A stretch of 64,000 nucleotides of DNA from Ruegeria sp. HKCCD8929 (GTDB lineage Bacteria > Pseudomonadota > Alphaproteobacteria > Rhodobacterales > Rhodobacteraceae), in assembly GCF_013031405.1 (NCBI RefSeq), contig NZ_WPZY01000007.1:186001-250000 (forward strand). Direction: 5' to 3'. How positions within the stretch are numbered: the first letter of the stretch is position 1; every line of letters begins with the position of its first letter. The notes beneath the pieces are model-generated. The model was given only the letters and a program-made list of their open reading frames with translations. It was not told the origin of the DNA and made no database searches. Of this stretch, positions 8,922 through 17,921 are shown in pieces. The position numbers were made by a program, and so were the translations under genes.

Positions 8922-9676
8922 AATCCGCAATCATATCCGGAGGCGCCGGAGGCCTCGGCCGCGCCCTCTCCGCCGCCTTGCAGGCGCGCGGCTGGCGGGT
9001 CGTGCTGCTGGATCTCGACATCTCGGACCTGCCGGAAACGCCAACCCAACTCCCGCTTACCTGCGACCTGACCGACCCCGACCAACTGGACCGCACCGCC
9101 GCCGACGTCCTGCGCCGCTGCGACAGCATCGACCTCGTGATCTACAACGCCGGGATCACCCAGATCGGCGGTTTCGACAGCACCGACGACGCCGGCCACC
9201 GCAAGGTGTTCGAGGTCAACTATTTCGCCGCCGTCGCCATGGCCCGCGCCTTCCTGCACGCTGTGCGGCAAGCCAAAGGCACGCATCTGGCGATCTCCTC
9301 CGTGGCCGGGTTCACGCCCCTCTATCACCGCACCGCTTATGCCGCCTCGAAACACGCGCTCGAGGGGTTCTTCAAATCGCTGCGGTCCGAGGAAAAACCC
9401 CATGGCGTACGCACCTTGATCGCGGCCCCCTCCTTTGTCGCCACCAACCCCGGCAACGCCCGGCGCCAGCCCGACGGCACCACCCGCCCCGGCTCGGCCA
9501 CCGACGGGATGGACTACATGACCCCCGAGGCGGCGGCCCAAACCATCCTGCGCGGCCTCGACAAGTCCCGCCCGATGATCCCCGTGGGCCGCGTCGCCCG
9601 CGCCGCATGGCTGCTGAACCGACTGTCCCCAACGCTCTACCAGCGCCTGATGGAACGCCAGATCGACGGCCGCTGA
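8918..9676 (+). CDS. Short-chain dehydrogenase/reductase
   Basis: A 252-residue classical SDR with the cofactor loop SGGAGGLGRAL (residues 7-17), the NAG element in VIYNAGIT, a catalytic Ser in AISSVAG and YAASK as the catalytic Tyr/Lys pair. It begins with a GTG that overlaps the epimerase stop (GTGA), closing the four-gene operon. The oxidoreductase partner of the monooxygenase could be this enzyme, making or using a ketone; this is inferred from context. Confidence 0.87.
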   Translation: MKSAIISGGAGGLGRALSAALQARGWRVVLLDLDISDLPETPTQLPLTCDLTDPDQLDRTAADVLRRCDSIDLVIYNAGITQIGGFDSTDDAGHRKVFEVNYFAAVAMARAFLHAVRQAKGTHLAISSVAGFTPLYHRTAYAASKHALEGFFKSLRSEEKPHGVRTLIAAPSFVATNPGNARRQPDGTTRPGSATDGMDYMTPEAAAQTILRGLDKSRPMIPVGRVARAAWLLNRLSPTLYQRLMERQIDGR

Positions 9677-9686
9677 ACGCCCTACA

Positions 9687-9719
9687 CTTCATCTTTTCCC
9701 AAATACTCTCGCCGAAGGC
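9687..9719 (-). repeat. Dispersed repeat family A, single diverged copy
   Basis: Read on the minus strand, the stretch is GCCTTCGGCGAGAGTATTTG followed by GGAAAAGATGAAG. It matches, with a few changes, copies at 13715-13794, 18876-19057 and 61094-61126 (pattern GCCTCCGGCGGGRRTATTTT, then TGAAMAGAWGAAG). It lies just downstream of the SDR stop, between that operon and copA. Function unknown. Confidence 0.7.
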
Positions 9720-9773
9720 ATGCCCCGGCCCACCACGAAACGAAGGATCGGGGCAATTCTGACCGCTTACCCC

Positions 9774-9804
9774 TTGACCTTCCCGTGACTGGAACCCCTA
9801 TCTG
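9774..9804 (+). promoter_or_regulatory. CueR-type copper promoter of copA
   Basis: A -35 TTGACC (9774-9779) and a -10 TATCTG (9799-9804) are separated by 19 bases, the long spacer typical of MerR-activated promoters. The spacer contains the dyad ACCTTCC...GGAA characteristic of CueR sites. The ATG of copA is 30 bases beyond the -10. The regulator is encoded right after copA. Confidence 0.88.
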
Positions 9805-9834
9805 AAGGACAAACAGGCTTACTGAACGAGTCGC

Positions 9835-12309
9835 ATGTCCGCATCGCACACCACACATCTCCGGATCACCGGCATGGGTTGCGCCTCCTGCGTAGGCCGG
9901 GTCGAGGCCGCGCTGAGCGCCGTTCCCGGTGTCGCAGAGGCACAGGTGAATTTCGCCACCGCAATCGCACAAGTGCGCCATGACGGCCCGGTCACCGACC
10001 TCACCTCGGCACTGGAAACCGCAGGCTACCCAGCCGCGCAGGACCATACAGTGCTGAAGATCGAAGGGCTCAACTGCGCCTCCTGCGTGGGCCGGGTGGA
10101 GCACGCCCTGCAAGCTGCGCCAGGCGTGATCGAGGCCAACGTGAACCTCGCCAGCGAGAGCGCCCGTGTCGCCTACCTGACCGGCGCCACCGACCCCGTC
10201 ACTCTGGCCGCGGCCTCGAGCGAGGCGGGCTATGCGGCCCATCCCGAAACACCGGACCACCAACCCGGCGCCAATGACAAGGCGGACGAAATCCAGGCCC
10301 TGACCCGCACGACCCTGATCGCGGCGGCTCTGGCCCTGCCGGTCTTCGTGCTGGAAATGGGCGGCCACCTGATCCCGGCCTTCCACCACTGGGTGCACGC
10401 CACAATCGGCACCACGGCCAGCCAACTGCTGCAATTCGCGCTCACAACTGCACTGCTTCTGGGCCCCGGACGCATTTTCTATGCCAAGGGCTTCCCCTCG
10501 CTGTTCCGCGGCACCCCCGACATGAACGCGCTGGTCGCTCTCGGCACCTCGGCGGCCTATGTCTTTTCCCTCATCGCGACCTTCGCGCCCGCCCTGCTGC
10601 CCGCGGGCACCGCCAATGTCTACTACGAGGCCGCCGCCGTCATCGTCGTCCTGATCCTCGTGGGCCGACTGCTCGAGGCGCGCGCCAAGGGGCGCACCGG
10701 CTCGGCCATCCGCAAGCTGATCGGCCTGCAACCCCGTACCGCCCGGGTCGAGCGCGACGGCGCCACCACCGAACAGCCCATCGAGACCATCGTCACCGGA
10801 GACCTCCTGCACATCCGCCCCGGCGAGAAGATCCCGGTGGATGGAGACGTGCTGGACGGGCAGTCCTATGTCGATGAAAGCATGATCACGGGCGAGCCGG
10901 TCCCGGTCGACAAATCCATGGGCGCCGAACTGGTTGGCGGCACCGTCAATGGCACCGGCGCCCTGCGGATGCAGGCCACGCGCGTGGGCGCCGATACGGT
11001 CCTGTCGCAGGTGATCCGCATGGTCGAGCAGGCGCAAGGCGCCAAGCTGCCGATCCAAGGACTGGTCGACCGCGTCACCGCCCGCTTCGTGCCCGCCGTC
11101 ATCGGCGTGGCCGTTCTGACCGTTGCCGCCTGGCTGCTCTTCGGCCCCGCCCCGGCGCTACCGATGGCGCTGGTGGCCGGGGTCTCGGTCCTGATCATCG
11201 CCTGCCCTTGCGCCATGGGGCTGGCCACGCCCACCTCGATCATGGTCGGCACGGGCCGCGCCGCCGAACTGGGCGTTCTCTTCCGCAAGGGCGACGCGCT
11301 GCAACAGCTGCAATCGGCCCGCGTCGTGGCGCTCGACAAGACCGGCACGCTGACCATGGGCCGCCCCGAGCTCAGCGACCTGATCCTCGCCCCGGGCCTC
11401 GACCGCGACACCGTGCTGCGCCTGGCCGCCGCGGCAGAGGCGCGCTCGGAACACCCCATCGCCGCCGCGATTACCCGCGCCGGGCCTGCCGACCTGCCCG
11501 AGGTCACCGGTTTCGAGACCCTGACCGGCCTCGGCCTCCGCGCCACCGTCGAGGGGTGCGAGGTCCTGATCGGCGCCGACCGGCTGATGGCACGGGCAGA
11601 CATCGACCTCGGCGACCTGCACACACAGGGTCTGGAACTGGCGGCCCAGGGCTGCACCCCGCTCTATGTCGCGATAGACGGGCAGGCCGCCGCGGCGTTG
11701 GCGGTCACCGACCCGATCAAGCCTGGCACCCGCGCGGCCATCGACCGGTTCCACCAGATGGGCCTGACCGTCGCCATGATCACCGGCGACAACACCCGCA
11801 CCGCCCAAACGCTCGCCGCCCGGCTGGGCATCGACCACGTCACCGCCGAGTTGCTGCCGCAAGGCAAGGTGGCCGCCGTCGAGGCGCTGCGGGCCAAGCA
11901 TGGAACGCTCACCTTTGTCGGCGACGGCATCAACGATGCCCCTGCACTGGCGGCGGCGGATATCGGCATCGCGATCGGCACCGGCACCGACGTGGCGATC
12001 GAAACCGCTGATGTGGTGCTCATGTCCGGCGATCTGCGCGGCGTGGCCAACGCCTTCGAGGTCAGCCGCCGCACCATCCGCAACATCCACCAGAACCTGG
12101 GCTGGGCCTTTGGCTACAACATCCTGCTGATCCCGGTCGCCGCTGGCGTGCTCTTCCCCTTCGGCGGGCCCCTGCTGTCGCCGATGCTCGCCGCCGGCGC
12201 CATGGCCCTGTCCAGCGTCTTTGTCCTGACCAACGCCCTGCGCCTGCGCCGGGTGCGCGCGGCCCTGCCCGAACAGGCCGTCGCGCCCGCGCTGGCCCCA
12301 GCCGAATAG
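9835..12309 (+). CDS. copA: Copper-exporting P1B-type ATPase CopA
   Basis: An 824-residue ATPase that pumps Cu(I) from the cytoplasm. Two N-terminal HMA domains carry CxxC pairs (Cys16/19 and Cys81/84, both in CASCVGRVE). Eight TM helices are expected, with the Cu(I)-transport motif CPC near residue 456, phosphorylation loop DKTGTLT near 501, TGE in the actuator domain and GDGIND near 696. The length fits the family. It has a CueR-type promoter and is followed 10 bases later by cueR. Besides detoxification, export could feed periplasmic cuproenzymes such as the NosZ encoded later in the window, but that link is speculative. Confidence 0.96.
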   Translation: MSASHTTHLRITGMGCASCVGRVEAALSAVPGVAEAQVNFATAIAQVRHDGPVTDLTSALETAGYPAAQDHTVLKIEGLNCASCVGRVEHALQAAPGVIEANVNLASESARVAYLTGATDPVTLAAASSEAGYAAHPETPDHQPGANDKADEIQALTRTTLIAAALALPVFVLEMGGHLIPAFHHWVHATIGTTASQLLQFALTTALLLGPGRIFYAKGFPSLFRGTPDMNALVALGTSAAYVFSLIATFAPALLPAGTANVYYEAAAVIVVLILVGRLLEARAKGRTGSAIRKLIGLQPRTARVERDGATTEQPIETIVTGDLLHIRPGEKIPVDGDVLDGQSYVDESMITGEPVPVDKSMGAELVGGTVNGTGALRMQATRVGADTVLSQVIRMVEQAQGAKLPIQGLVDRVTARFVPAVIGVAVLTVAAWLLFGPAPALPMALVAGVSVLIIACPCAMGLATPTSIMVGTGRAAELGVLFRKGDALQQLQSARVVALDKTGTLTMGRPELSDLILAPGLDRDTVLRLAAAAEARSEHPIAAAITRAGPADLPEVTGFETLTGLGLRATVEGCEVLIGADRLMARADIDLGDLHTQGLELAAQGCTPLYVAIDGQAAAALAVTDPIKPGTRAAIDRFHQMGLTVAMITGDNTRTAQTLAARLGIDHVTAELLPQGKVAAVEALRAKHGTLTFVGDGINDAPALAAADIGIAIGTGTDVAIETADVVLMSGDLRGVANAFEVSRRTIRNIHQNLGWAFGYNILLIPVAAGVLFPFGGPLLSPMLAAGAMALSSVFVLTNALRLRRVRAALPEQAVAPALAPAE

Positions 12310-12318
12310 AGGCCGCCC

Positions 12319-12708
12319 ATGAATATCGGAGATGTCGCCACCCACACCGGCCTGCCCGCCAAGACCATCCGCTATTACGAGGAAATCGGCCTGATCACAC
12401 CGCAGCGCGAGCTGAACGGTTACCGCCGCTTCCGCGAGCAGGACCTGCACAAGCTGAACTTCCTCGGCCGCGCCCGCGCACTGGGCTTCACCATCGAGGA
12501 TTGCCGCACCCTGCTGGCGCTCTACGAGGACGAAACCCGCGCCAGCGCCGACGTGAAACGGATCGCGCGCGGCCATCTGGCGCAGATCGAGGCCAAGATC
12601 GCCGACCTCAACGCCATGCGCGACACGCTCAGCCACCTGATCGACGCCTGCGCCGGGGACGATCGCCCCGACTGCCCGATCCTGCAGGGTCTGGGCGGCG
12701 AAGACTGA
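12319..12708 (+). CDS. cueR: Copper-responsive MerR-family regulator CueR
   Basis: A 129-residue MerR-type activator: N-terminal winged helix (MNIGDVATHTGLPAKTIRYYEEIGLI), dimerisation helix, then a C-terminal metal loop CAGDDRPDC with Cys111 and Cys119. The seven-residue spacing between the cysteines is that of the Cu(I) site of CueR (Cys112/Cys120 in E. coli). It is expected to activate the copA promoter about 2.5 kb upstream by untwisting its 19-bp spacer. Confidence 0.94.
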   Translation: MNIGDVATHTGLPAKTIRYYEEIGLITPQRELNGYRRFREQDLHKLNFLGRARALGFTIEDCRTLLALYEDETRASADVKRIARGHLAQIEAKIADLNAMRDTLSHLIDACAGDDRPDCPILQGLGGED

Positions 12709-12758
12709 CAGCGGGGTTGCCCTCGGGCGCCAGCTTTGCTTTGTCTCTGCTGAACGAA

Positions 12759-12779
12759 CCGGCCCGGGGGAGGGGCCGG
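12759..12779 (+). terminator. Hairpin after cueR
   Basis: CCGGCCC (12759-12765) and GGGCCGG (12773-12779) pair around a 7-base G/A loop. There is no T-run afterwards, so termination is plausible but not certain. It lies between cueR and the dehydrogenase gene. Confidence 0.45.
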
Positions 12780-12799
12780 GCAGCCGAGAGGATCATTAA

Positions 12800-13672
12800 A
12801 TGGCAAAAGTCGCATTCCTTGGCCTGGGCGTCATGGGCTATCCCATGGCCGGGCATTTGCAGGCCGCAGGCCATGACGTCACTGTCTACAACCGCACGGC
12901 TGCCAAGGCCGAGGCCTGGGTAGCCGAGCACGGCGGCACGATGGCGGCAACGCCCCAGGAGGCCGCGCACGGCGCCGCACTCGTCATGGCCTGTGTCGGC
13001 AACGACGACGACCTGCGCATGGTCTGCACCGGCGAAGAAGGCGCGTTTCACGGCATGGACGCAGGCGCGATCTTTGTCGATCACACCACGGTGTCGGCCA
13101 AGGTGACCACCGAGCTATACGAGGCGGGCAAGGCCCACGGCATCGCCTTTGTCGACGCCCCGATCTCGGGCGGGCAGGCGGGGGCAGAGAATGGCGTGCT
13201 CTCGATCATGTGCGGCGGCGATCAGGCCGCGTATGATACCGCAGAACCGGTGATGCAGGTCTATTCCAAGATCTGCCGCCGCATCGGCGACAGCGGCGCG
13301 GGCCAGATGACCAAGATGTGCAACCAGATCGCCATTGCCGGTCTGGTACAGGGCCTCAGCGAGGCGCTGCACTTTGCCGAAAAGGCGGGCCTCGACGGCC
13401 GTGCCGTGGTCGAGGTGATCAGTCAGGGCGCCGCAGGCAGCTGGCAGATGGTGAACCGGCACGAGACGATGCTGCAGGACCATTTCGACTATGGCTTTGC
13501 GGTGGACTGGATGCGCAAGGATCTGGGCATCTGCCTCGACGCCGCCAACGAGACCGGCGCCTCACTGCCGGTGACCGCGCTGGTGGATCAGTTCTACAAG
13601 GACGTGCAGAAACTGGGCGGCGGGCGTTGGGACACGTCTTCGCTCTTCAAACGCCTGCGCGCTTTGGACTGA
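12800..13672 (+). CDS. NAD(P)-dependent beta-hydroxyacid dehydrogenase (3-hydroxyisobutyrate dehydrogenase family)
   Basis: A 290-residue enzyme with the N-terminal NAD(P) motif FLGLGVMGYPMAGHL. The substrate motif DAPISGGQAGAENG is near residues 115-130, and GAGQMTKMCNQ (the catalytic Lys and Asn) is near 170. Family members oxidise 3-hydroxyisobutyrate, reduce tartronate semialdehyde or act on related 3-hydroxyacids, and the sequence alone does not decide. It stands alone, with a G-rich hairpin upstream and a pair of repeats downstream. Confidence 0.88.
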   Translation: MAKVAFLGLGVMGYPMAGHLQAAGHDVTVYNRTAAKAEAWVAEHGGTMAATPQEAAHGAALVMACVGNDDDLRMVCTGEEGAFHGMDAGAIFVDHTTVSAKVTTELYEAGKAHGIAFVDAPISGGQAGAENGVLSIMCGGDQAAYDTAEPVMQVYSKICRRIGDSGAGQMTKMCNQIAIAGLVQGLSEALHFAEKAGLDGRAVVEVISQGAAGSWQMVNRHETMLQDHFDYGFAVDWMRKDLGICLDAANETGASLPVTALVDQFYKDVQKLGGGRWDTSSLFKRLRALD

Positions 13673-13714
13673 CAGCGCGAATGGGGGCTCTGCCCCCGCC
13701 GCCCCAGGGGGCGA

Positions 13715-13794
13715 CTCCCCCGGGATATTTTCAAACAGAAGAAGGGGCGGGCCGTTCACATCTTCTTCTGTTCAAAAATATCCCCGCCGGAGGC
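13715..13794. repeat. Dispersed repeat family A, inverted pair
   Basis: A plus-strand copy (13715-13744, CCCCCGGGATATTTTCAAAC then AGAAGAAG) and a minus-strand copy (13762-13794, CTTCTTCTGTTCAAAAATAT then CCCCGCCGGAGGC) face each other with about 17 bases between them. Together they could form a long stem in RNA or DNA. They occupy the gap between the dehydrogenase stop and the fusion gene. Confidence 0.8.
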
Positions 13795-13865
13795 TTCGCG
13801 TGGCACACGCGAAATCGGGCGCGGCGGCATCGAACTGAACCCTGCTGCAGGACAGGAGAGACATT

Positions 13866-16800
13866 GTGACCATCACCCACTGGACCGACGCGCTGCGGCA
13901 GAATTGGGGCATCGCCGCCGACCTGACCCGGCTGGACGGCGAATATGACCTGAACTTTATGGCCGAGGCCGCCAACGGACAGGGCTATGTTCTGAAGGTG
14001 ATGCGACCCGGCTGCGAGGCCGGGCTGGTGGACATGCAGATCAAGGCGCTGGAGTATATCGCGGCCGAAGCACCCGGCCTGCCCTTTCCCAAGGTCTACC
14101 CGGCACTCGACGGAGATGCTCTGCCCATGATCACGGATGAGGATGGCCAGCCGCGCCTTGTCTGGCTGCTCGACCGCCTCCCGGGCCGATGCTACGCAAA
14201 AGCCGCTCCCAAATCCCAGGAGCTGATCCTGAAACTGGGTCGTGTGCTCGGCGCCACGGGCCGGGCGCTGGAGGGGTTCCGGCATGAGGGGCTGAGCCGT
14301 GAGTTCAAGTGGGATCTCACGCAGGCGGGCTGGATCAGCGACAGGCTCGACGTTGTCACCGATCCCGTTCGGCGGGGACTTCTGGAGGATGTTGCCGAAA
14401 GCTTTGCCGCCATCAGGGACCGGCTGGACAGGCTGCCGAAACAGGCAATCCACAATGACGCCAATGACTACAATATCCTTGTCGAGGGCGAGCTCTCTGA
14501 CCGCCGCAGCATCTCGGGCCTGATCGACCTGGGCGACATGTGCGCCGCCCCCCGCATCTGCGATCTGGCCATTGCCGGGGCCTATGTGGTGCTGGATCAC
14601 CCAAAGCCGGAACAGGCGCTGGCCGCGCTGGTGCGCGGCTATCACGCCGCCAACCGCCTGCGCGCGGAAGAGGTGGATTTGATCTGGCCGCTGCTGCGGA
14701 TGCGGCTGGCGGTATCCGTAGTCAACTCCACCCTGATGGCAGCCGAAAACCCGGATGACCCGTATATCACCATCTCGCAAGCCCCCGCCTGGCGCTTTCT
14801 GGAAAACGACACTGTCAATGGCGGCCTGATGCCCGCCCGCCTGCGCGCCGCCTGCCACCTGCCGGTGACCGACGGGGCCGAGCGCATCCACACCTACCTC
14901 AACAACCACCGGGGCGAGTTCGCCGCTCTCTTCGGCACCGATCTGAGCGACGCTCCCATGGGCTCACTCTCGGTGGAAAACTCCACCTGGCCGCAAGACC
15001 CGTTCCACATGCCGTTGGACGAAGCCGCGCGGGTGGGCGAGGAATTTGGAGAGGGTTATTGGCTCGGCTACTACAACGAACCGCGTCTGATCTATGCCGA
15101 GCCCGGGTTCCGCAAAGGCCCGTGGAAGGCCAGCGACCGCCGCGCCGTACATCTGGCCGTCGATGTCTTTGCCCCGGCAGGCTCAACACTCTACGCCCCG
15201 CTCAGCGGGCGCGTGGAGGCGGTCGAGAACCGCGATGCACATTTGGACTATGGCGGGGTGGTGATCCTGCATCACGAAACACCCGAAGGCGATCCGTTCT
15301 ACACCCTTTACGGCCATCTCGACCCGGAATGCTGCACCCGCCTGAAACCCGGCGACCCGGTGGCACAGGGCGCAGCCTTTGCCCGGCTCGGCGATGCCAC
15401 GCAGAACGGCGGCTGGGCGCCGCATGTGCATTTCCAGCTTGCGCTGACCACCATGGGCATGGAGGCCGACTGGCCCGGCGTCGGCGATCCGGACGAGATG
15501 GACCTGTGGCACGCGGTCTGCCCGAACCCGGCGGCCCTGCTGAACTTGGCCGACGACAAGGTATTCTACCACCCGACCGACAAGATGCATGTTCTGGCCG
15601 GGCGGCAGGCCCATTTCGGCGCCAATCTGAGCCTGACCTATGATGACCCTGTGATGCTGGTGCGCGGCTGGCGGCATCACCTGTTCGACGAATGGGGCCG
15701 GCCTTATCTGGACGCTTACAACAACGTCCCGCATGTGGGCCACGCCCATCCGCGCATTCAGGCGGTGGCGGCGGATCAGCTCACGCGGATGAACTCGAAC
15801 ACCCGCTATCTGCACCCCGCCCAGACCGCCTTTGCCGAGAAAATCCTGTCGAAACTGCCCGACCATCTGCAGGTCTGTTTCTTCGTCAATTCCGGCACCG
15901 AGGCCAATGAGCTTGCCCTACGCCTCGCTCGCGCCCATACCGGCGCACGCGGCATGGTCACCCCCGATCACGGCTATCACGGCAACACCACCGGGGCGAT
16001 CGACATCTCAGCCTACAAGTTCAACGCACCCGGCGGCGTGGGGCAATCCGACTGGGTCGAACTGGTCGAAGTGGCGGACGATTATCGCGGAACGTTCAGA
16101 CGGGACGATCCCAACCGAGCCCAAAAATTCGCCGATCTGGTGGACGCTGCCATCGCCCGGTTGCAAGACAAAAGCCACGGCGTTGCAGGGTTCATCGCCG
16201 AAACCTTCCCCTCGGTCGGCGGCCAGATCATCCCGCCCAAGGGCTACCTGCCTGCGGTCTACGAGAAGATCCGCGCCGCAGGCGGCGTCTGCATCGCCGA
16301 CGAGGTGCAGACCGGACTGGGGCGGCTCGGCGAGCACTATTTCGGCTTCGAACACCAGGACGCGCTGCCCGATATCGTGGTTCTGGGCAAACCCATCGGC
16401 AACGGCCACCCGCTGGGCGTGCTGGTCACCACCCGGGCCATCGCCGACAGCTTTGCGCGCGGTCCCGAGTTCTTCTCCACCTTCGGCGGCTCGACCCTGT
16501 CCTGCCGGATCGGCAAGGAGGTGCTGGACATCATCGACGACGAGGGCTTGCAGGACAACGCCCGCCTGATGGGCACCCGCCTGATCGAGGGGCTGCGGCA
16601 GATCGGGGCCGATTTCGCCTGCGTCGGGGATGTGCGTGGCATGGGCCTGTTTGTCGGGGTCGAACTGATCAACCCGGACGGGTCCGAAGGCGCCGAGATC
16701 TGCAAATACGTCAAGAACCGGATGCGTGATCATCGCATCCTGATCGGCAGCGAGGGGCCCAAGGACAACATCCTCAAGATCCGCCCGCCCCTGACCATCG

Positions 16801-16922
16801 AGGCCGAGGATGTGGACATGATCCTCTGGGCCTTGCGCGATGTACTCTCCGAAGTGGGCGACTACGCCCCCGCCCCCGTTTGCGACCACGAACACCATCA
16901 CCATGGCTGCGGTTGTTGCTGA
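13866..16922 (+). CDS. Trifunctional fusion: APH-type kinase + M23-like domain + AGXT2L-type class III PLP enzyme
   Basis: A 1018-residue protein with a GTG start six bases after GACAGGAGAG. Residues about 1-340 are an APH/choline-kinase-type fold (catalytic IHNDANDYNILVEG, then LIDLGDM). Residues about 385-560 resemble an M23/LytM domain (HLAVD near 429, HVHF near 519, YGHLD between). Residues about 590-1000 are a class III PLP enzyme with GTEANELALRLARAH and LGKPIGNGHPLG (PLP Lys near 842), closely resembling human AGXT2L1/2, which are amino-alcohol phosphate phospho-lyases. The tail holds four consecutive His then GCGCC. By analogy with hydroxylysine kinase plus phospho-lyase, it may phosphorylate an amino alcohol and then eliminate phosphate; the M23 part is unexplained. 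Confidence 0.85.
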   Translation: MTITHWTDALRQNWGIAADLTRLDGEYDLNFMAEAANGQGYVLKVMRPGCEAGLVDMQIKALEYIAAEAPGLPFPKVYPALDGDALPMITDEDGQPRLVWLLDRLPGRCYAKAAPKSQELILKLGRVLGATGRALEGFRHEGLSREFKWDLTQAGWISDRLDVVTDPVRRGLLEDVAESFAAIRDRLDRLPKQAIHNDANDYNILVEGELSDRRSISGLIDLGDMCAAPRICDLAIAGAYVVLDHPKPEQALAALVRGYHAANRLRAEEVDLIWPLLRMRLAVSVVNSTLMAAENPDDPYITISQAPAWRFLENDTVNGGLMPARLRAACHLPVTDGAERIHTYLNNHRGEFAALFGTDLSDAPMGSLSVENSTWPQDPFHMPLDEAARVGEEFGEGYWLGYYNEPRLIYAEPGFRKGPWKASDRRAVHLAVDVFAPAGSTLYAPLSGRVEAVENRDAHLDYGGVVILHHETPEGDPFYTLYGHLDPECCTRLKPGDPVAQGAAFARLGDATQNGGWAPHVHFQLALTTMGMEADWPGVGDPDEMDLWHAVCPNPAALLNLADDKVFYHPTDKMHVLAGRQAHFGANLSLTYDDPVMLVRGWRHHLFDEWGRPYLDAYNNVPHVGHAHPRIQAVAADQLTRMNSNTRYLHPAQTAFAEKILSKLPDHLQVCFFVNSGTEANELALRLARAHTGARGMVTPDHGYHGNTTGAIDISAYKFNAPGGVGQSDWVELVEVADDYRGTFRRDDPNRAQKFADLVDAAIARLQDKSHGVAGFIAETFPSVGGQIIPPKGYLPAVYEKIRAAGGVCIADEVQTGLGRLGEHYFGFEHQDALPDIVVLGKPIGNGHPLGVLVTTRAIADSFARGPEFFSTFGGSTLSCRIGKEVLDIIDDEGLQDNARLMGTRLIEGLRQIGADFACVGDVRGMGLFVGVELINPDGSEGAEICKYVKNRMRDHRILIGSEGPKDNILKIRPPLTIEAEDVDMILWALRDVLSEVGDYAPAPVCDHEHHHHGCGCC

Positions 16923-16991
16923 CGAAAAGGCCCCAGCCCTTGCGGACCGGGGCGGGTCAACCGGACGTCATCGACATCCGGGAGGGATTCA

Positions 16992-17468
16992 TCAGTGCAG
17001 CACGGATGGCTGTGGGGCATGCGTGGCCTGCGGCTGCAGTGAAGGGCGGACCATCCGGCGCAAGGTCAGACCCAACTGCTCGGACAGGGCCGCCAGCGCA
17101 GGCGCGAAATCGGAGCGCACGATCAGCGCCGCCATCATCATCGCATCCTCGCGCGCGCCTTCCGAGGCTGCGCCCACCATCTGCGCGAAGCAATTCTCGT
17201 CCGCGCCTAGACACGAACAGCCCAGCCCATGCCGGATCAGCGGCCGCCGCCCATGGCTGACGCACAGGCTGCAAATCTGGTCCAGCGTCGACATCGCCGC
17301 CCGCCCCTGGCCGGCGCCAAGAGCAATGTCGAAATCGCTGGCCGCATCGGCACGGCCATGGGCACCGTCGCTCCACAGGCGCAGATACATCACCGCGCCT
17401 GCCTCGACCGGCGCCAGATCAGCCAGCCTGCCGACCGCGGCCCCGCCGCGGGACGAGGGCGCGCTCAT
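16992..17468 (-). CDS. Cysteine-containing hypothetical protein downstream of hemP
   Basis: A 158-residue protein whose ATG overlaps the hemP stop (ATGA), so it is translationally coupled to hemP. It has five cysteines: CxxC at 66-69, CxC at 84-86 (HGLGCSCLGADENC) and Cys93, followed by a helical segment and a His-containing tail. No family was recognised. The arrangement could bind haem, an Fe-S cluster or another metal, and coupling to hemP points to haem or iron handling. A longer upstream frame in the same phase overlaps hemP and is rejected. Confidence 0.7.
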   Translation of the reverse strand: MSAPSSRGGAAVGRLADLAPVEAGAVMYLRLWSDGAHGRADAASDFDIALGAGQGRAAMSTLDQICSLCVSHGRRPLIRHGLGCSCLGADENCFAQMVGAASEGAREDAMMMAALIVRSDFAPALAALSEQLGLTLRRMVRPSLQPQATHAPQPSVLH

Positions 17469-17632
17469 TTGGTCAGGATCAGCTTGCCCGCGCGGGTGAT
17501 GCGCAGGGTATAGAGCTGGTCGCCCAGCTCGATATGGGCCAGATTGCCGCCATTGGTCAGCTCTTCCGCCTTGTGCGACGGCAACATCTGAACGGCATAG
17601 CCTTGGGTCGGGGTCGGGGTTTGGACAGTCAT
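17465..17632 (-). CDS. hemP: Hemin uptake protein HemP
   Basis: A 55-residue cytoplasmic protein ending in HIELGDQLYTLRITRAGKLILTK, the conserved end of the HemP family (small proteins found with haem-uptake loci and needed for their expression in some alphaproteobacteria). No haem transporter genes lie nearby; only the Cys-containing protein is coupled downstream. A promoter-like TTGACA and an A/T-rich motif shared with other iron genes of the window lie upstream, so iron control is likely. Confidence 0.88.
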   Translation of the reverse strand: MTVQTPTPTQGYAVQMLPSHKAEELTNGGNLAHIELGDQLYTLRITRAGKLILTK

Positions 17633-17797
17633 CTGTTTGTCTCCAGTACGCTGGCAATCCGTTTCATCCGCGGGCGCACCTGAAAGCGGTCGATGAGGGT
17701 CCGGCATGACGAGACCTCGGGCTTTGCTTCGGCGCGGTCGCAATGGGTGACTTGACTTGCTGGCCCGAAGCAAAGCGGGTTGGCTGGTGTCTTGCAA

Positions 17798-17830
17798 GAC
17801 TAATCTGATAAAAATACTAAGGTATGTCAA
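17798..17830 (-). promoter_or_regulatory. Candidate iron-responsive promoter/operator of hemP
   Basis: On the minus strand a TTGACA hexamer (17830-17825) is followed by an A/T-rich stretch that reads GACTAATCTGATAAAAATAC on the plus strand from 17798. The GACTAAT/GACTTAT motif recurs before the imelysin gene (20308) and before bfd (22059). Rhodobacterales are known to use a Rrf2-type iron box; that these sites belong to it is inference. Confidence 0.45.
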
Positions 17831-17921
17831 GCGCCCATTTTTCGCATCTACGAAACATCTTTGTCGCGCATTGTAATTCTTGTTTTTGAATGTGAGAATG
17901 TGTCGAGGAGGAGATATCCCA

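Noticed and set aside
9682..12636. Long minus-strand frames (458 and 492 codons) opposite copA and cueR
   Set aside because: CopA and CueR on the plus strand have complete motif sets; the antisense products show low-complexity Gly/Ala/Arg composition and no family features.
13731..14909. Minus-strand frame of 392 codons opposite the kinase part of the fusion gene
   Set aside because: The kinase motifs are on the plus strand and the opposite frame has no domain, ribosome site or neighbours.
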